In this document: positions 61,865 to 64,000 of the stretch, piece after piece
How the letters are laid out: every line of letters starts with the position of its first letter
How positions within the stretch are numbered: position 1 is the stretch's first letter
Origin: Protofrankia sp963555915
GTDB lineage: Bacteria > Actinomycetota > Actinomycetes > Frankiales > Frankiaceae
Direction: 5' to 3'
Length of the DNA stretch: 64,000 nucleotides
Assembly (NCBI RefSeq): GCF_963555915.1
Contig: NZ_CAUVXL010000046.1
Location: 33,962-97,961 of the forward strand
The notes under the pieces: model-generated
Database searches by the model: none
What the model saw: only the letters and a program-made list of their open reading frames with translations
Told to the model about the DNA's origin: nothing
Position numbers and translations under genes: made by a program

Positions 61865-63292
61865 GTGAGCGGTGACGGCGAGGACGGCATCGCACCGCGG
61901 GGTGAACCGGCGGATGACAGAGGTTCGGGTGACCCGCCGACAAACCCATGGTGGGCCCGCCCGGCTCCGGCACCCGGTGCCTGGGGGTCGGCGGCGAACC
62001 TGCCGGCCGATCTTTTTGTGCCCGTTGCACATCATGGCGGGCAGCCCACCGTCGACGGCGCCGCTGACGCAGCTGTTGATGAATCGCGTGTCCCCGGGTG
62101 GGGAGCGCCCGACCAGGTCGCACCCCGACCGGGTCGGCTGGTTCTCGTGGCGGCGATGCTGCTCGCCGGCCTGGTCGGCGGTGGCGCCGGCGGTGTGATC
62201 GGTGGTGTGATCGGCGCTCACTCCGCGCGGACCGACGAGCCACTCGTACCGACCGCGGCCGGGTCGCCATCCGGGTCGCCACCCGGGTCGCCACCCGGGT
62301 CGTCGCCCGTGGCGGGCGTCGACGCTGCGGCCCCGGTCGAACGGGCCGCGCCGGTCTCCGTCATTGCCGCACGTGCCCTGCCGTCGGTTGTCACGATCAA
62401 TGTGACCAGTCCGATCCTGTCCGCCACCGGCTCCGGTGTGATCATCAGATCGGACGGCTACATCCTGACGAACAACCACGTCATCGCAGGCGTTGCCGCC
62501 GGGGCGCGCGTGTCGGTGACCTTGTACAAGGAGCTGCGGCAGATCTCGGCTGAGATCATCGGGCGTGATCCCAAGACGGACCTTGCCGTAATCCGGATTC
62601 AGACTGCGAACCCGCTACCAGCCGCGACGTTGGGACGTTCCGGCTCGCTCGTGGTGGGTGCACCTCTGGTGGCCATCGGTGCACCGTTGGGCCTGTCCGG
62701 AACAGTGACCACAGGTATTGTCAGCGCGCTCGACCGTAACCCGACGGTGCCGGTGGAGTCCGGCGGGGAGTCGGTCCTCATCGGTGCGATCCAGACCGAC
62801 GCGGCCATCAATCCCGGCAACTCGGGCGGTGCGCTGGTGGACGGACGCGGTCAGGTTGTCGGCATCAACACCGCGATCGCGGCTGTGCCCGGGTCCCGCG
62901 CCGACCGCGGCGCGTCCGGGAACATCGGAGTCGGTTTCGCCATCCCGATCGACTACGCGAGGTCAGTGGCTGGTGAGATCATCAGTACCGGTCGTGCCAC
63001 GCATCCCGATGTCGGCGTGTCCACCGGGACGATCACGCCGGATGATGCGGCGGCGGTCGGAACGTCGTCCGGCGCACTGATCCGCGCGGTGGAGTCGGGC
63101 GGGCCCGCGGACGCGGTCGGCCTGCGTCCGGGCGACATTATCATCAAGGTCGACGGGACGGTCATCGGGAATACCAATGACCTGATTGCGGCAACCCGCG
63201 GCCATCGGATCGGTGACCGGATCATGCTTAGTTTCGAGCGTGATCACACTGTCCATGATGTCGCGCTGACCCTTCAGGAGCAGCGCGGTTAG
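61865..63292 (+). CDS. htrA: HtrA-like serine protease with PDZ domain
   Basis: A membrane-anchored extracytoplasmic protease that degrades damaged envelope proteins and probably acts with SigE. The protein begins with a cytoplasmic tail of about 90 residues, one transmembrane helix (LVLVAAMLLAGLVGGGAGGV), a Ser/Pro/Gly linker with GSPPGSPPGS repeats, a trypsin-like domain and a C-terminal PDZ domain (GLRPGDIIIKVDGTVIG). The triad is His in NNHV (about residue 205), Asp in KTDLAVI (about 239) and Ser in GNSGG (about 320). The GTG at 61865 is at a better spacing from GGAGG (61851) than the ATG at 61859. Confidence 0.93.
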   Translation: MSGDGEDGIAPRGEPADDRGSGDPPTNPWWARPAPAPGAWGSAANLPADLFVPVAHHGGQPTVDGAADAAVDESRVPGWGAPDQVAPRPGRLVLVAAMLLAGLVGGGAGGVIGGVIGAHSARTDEPLVPTAAGSPSGSPPGSPPGSSPVAGVDAAAPVERAAPVSVIAARALPSVVTINVTSPILSATGSGVIIRSDGYILTNNHVIAGVAAGARVSVTLYKELRQISAEIIGRDPKTDLAVIRIQTANPLPAATLGRSGSLVVGAPLVAIGAPLGLSGTVTTGIVSALDRNPTVPVESGGESVLIGAIQTDAAINPGNSGGALVDGRGQVVGINTAIAAVPGSRADRGASGNIGVGFAIPIDYARSVAGEIISTGRATHPDVGVSTGTITPDDAAAVGTSSGALIRAVESGGPADAVGLRPGDIIIKVDGTVIGNTNDLIAATRGHRIGDRIMLSFERDHTVHDVALTLQEQRG

Positions 63293-63299
63293 GAACGCC

Positions 63300-63360
63300 G
63301 GGCAACCGGGTAACCGGGCAACCGGGTCGGTGGGCCCGAGCGGACGGGCAACCGGGTCGG
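63300..63360. repeat. Short tandem repeat GGGCAACCGGGT between htrA and tatB
   Basis: GGGCAACCGGGT occurs at about 63300-63311, 63317-63328 and, after an interruption, 63348-63359; a shorter TAACCGGGCAACCGGGT lies between. It lies directly upstream of tatB. Confidence 0.8.
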
Positions 63361-63400
63361 AGGTGTTCCGTTGATCGCAATGGCGAGGTAGTCTGGGGCC

Positions 63401-63970
63401 GTGTTCAACGGTGTGGGCTGGGGCGAGGTCGCTGTCCTTCTACTGATCGGCCTATTCGTGTTCGGTCCGGAACGGTTGCCGAACGCGGCCCGTGACGCCG
63501 GTCGGATGCTGCGTCAGTTCCGGCAGATGGCTGCCGGCATGCGCGAGGAGCTGCGCTCCGAGCTCGGTCCAGAGATTGCCGATCTCGACCTGAGTACCCT
63601 GCATCCCACGACGTTCGTGCGCAAGCATCTGTTCGAGGACGAAGACCCGTTGCTTCCGTCGTACCTTTCCAAGCGGACGTCGCTCGACAAGATGCTCTTC
63701 GATGACGACCCGGAGACGCCGTCCGGGCTCACCGAGCCGGTTCGGCCCCGGCTCTCCTACGACGATGCGCCGGCTGTGGCCAAGGCGCCGTCGTTGACGA
63801 AATCCCCTGCCCTGACAAAATCCCCCATTTTGACCAAGGCCACTTCGACCCCGGCCAAGGCCGCCCCGACAGACCGGGGTCAAGCGGCTGCCGCGGCGCC
63901 CGCAGCGAGGGGGGCGGTCAGCGCCGAGATGCTGTCGGCGGCGACGCCCTTCGACACCGACGCGACCTGA
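63401..63970 (+). CDS. tatB: Sec-independent (twin-arginine) protein translocase subunit TatB
   Basis: Membrane part of the twin-arginine translocation receptor. The 189-residue protein has a short N-terminus, a transmembrane helix (VAVLLLIGLFVFG) and the FGPERLP hinge at residues 20-27, then an amphipathic helix (DAGRMLRQFRQMAAGMREEL). The tail is variable, with Lys/Thr/Pro-rich repeats SLTKSPALTKSPILTK. The GTG at 63401 is the start. It lies downstream of htrA, the order found in mycobacteria. tatC is not in view. Confidence 0.9.
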   Translation: MFNGVGWGEVAVLLLIGLFVFGPERLPNAARDAGRMLRQFRQMAAGMREELRSELGPEIADLDLSTLHPTTFVRKHLFEDEDPLLPSYLSKRTSLDKMLFDDDPETPSGLTEPVRPRLSYDDAPAVAKAPSLTKSPALTKSPILTKATSTPAKAAPTDRGQAAAAAPAARGAVSAEMLSAATPFDTDAT

Positions 63971-64000
63971 TACCCGTCTGATACCCGCGCCACTTCTGTT

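Overview
The window is one piece of chromosome from a very GC-rich actinobacterium, and I infer Frankia or a close relative. GC-rich codons, frequent GTG and TTG starts, mycothiol synthesis (mshB) and a gene order that repeatedly matches Mycobacterium tuberculosis support an actinobacterium. The matching blocks, from memory of that genome, are fum-glpX-DUF4245-xseB-xseA-ispH-ychF (Rv1098c to Rv1112), dapD-dapE-LOG-folP2-DivIVA-DUF3117 (Rv1201c to Rv1211) and methyltransferase-sigE-anti-sigma-htrA-tatB (Rv1220c to Rv1224). The Frankia assignment rests on general resemblance and was not tested. I found no tRNA, rRNA, CRISPR array, integrase or insertion sequence.

Left part (1-10.8 kb): a TetR regulator cut by the window edge, two small lipoproteins, a degenerate Nudix protein, a soluble transhydrogenase (sthA), fumarase (fumC), a secreted GH16 glycanase, a sterol desaturase-type hydroxylase, class II fructose bisphosphatase (glpX) and the divergent DUF4245 gene. 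From 10.9 to 17.7 kb an accessory island splits the conserved block. It holds a frameshifted TPR-type regulator remnant, a protein that joins a predicted NYN/PIN RNase, a zinc-ribbon-like segment and an FHA domain, and a 1454-residue Ser/Thr kinase carrying exactly 21 WD40 repeats in three groups of seven. Kinase plus phosphopeptide-binding nuclease is the best candidate here for an undescribed signalling or conflict system.

The exonuclease VII genes follow (17.7-20.4 kb), split by an oppositely oriented adenosine deaminase-like gene, and then ispH. From 21.5 to 35 kb one chain of ten minus-strand genes, every neighbour overlapping, makes and exports a surface glycan: five glycosyltransferase domains in four genes, two MOP-type flippases, a large polymerase-like membrane protein, a polysaccharide deacetylase and a condensation-type acyltransferase. 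Many genes of this locus contain in-frame minisatellites. About 1 kb without a convincing gene lies upstream.

From 36 to 50 kb: DUF6542, rmuC, a DUF4232 lipoprotein, ychF, an orphan branched-chain-type binding protein, phhB, mutT, typA, an OLD/ABC-type ATPase with a damaged PIN-like partner, mshB, a DUF6113-like membrane protein, a flavin reductase, a SirB1-type protein and a small SH3-like protein. From 50 to 54 kb fdxA-dapC-dapD-dapE carries lysine/diaminopimelate synthesis; dapD is of the proteobacterial class. Then come two LOG-family genes, folP2, a DivIVA-like membrane protein, an SRPBCC protein behind a hairpin-rich leader, DUF3117, a remnant of an M17 aminopeptidase, an O-methyltransferase and the envelope-stress set sigE, anti-sigma factor, htrA and tatB, which ends the window.
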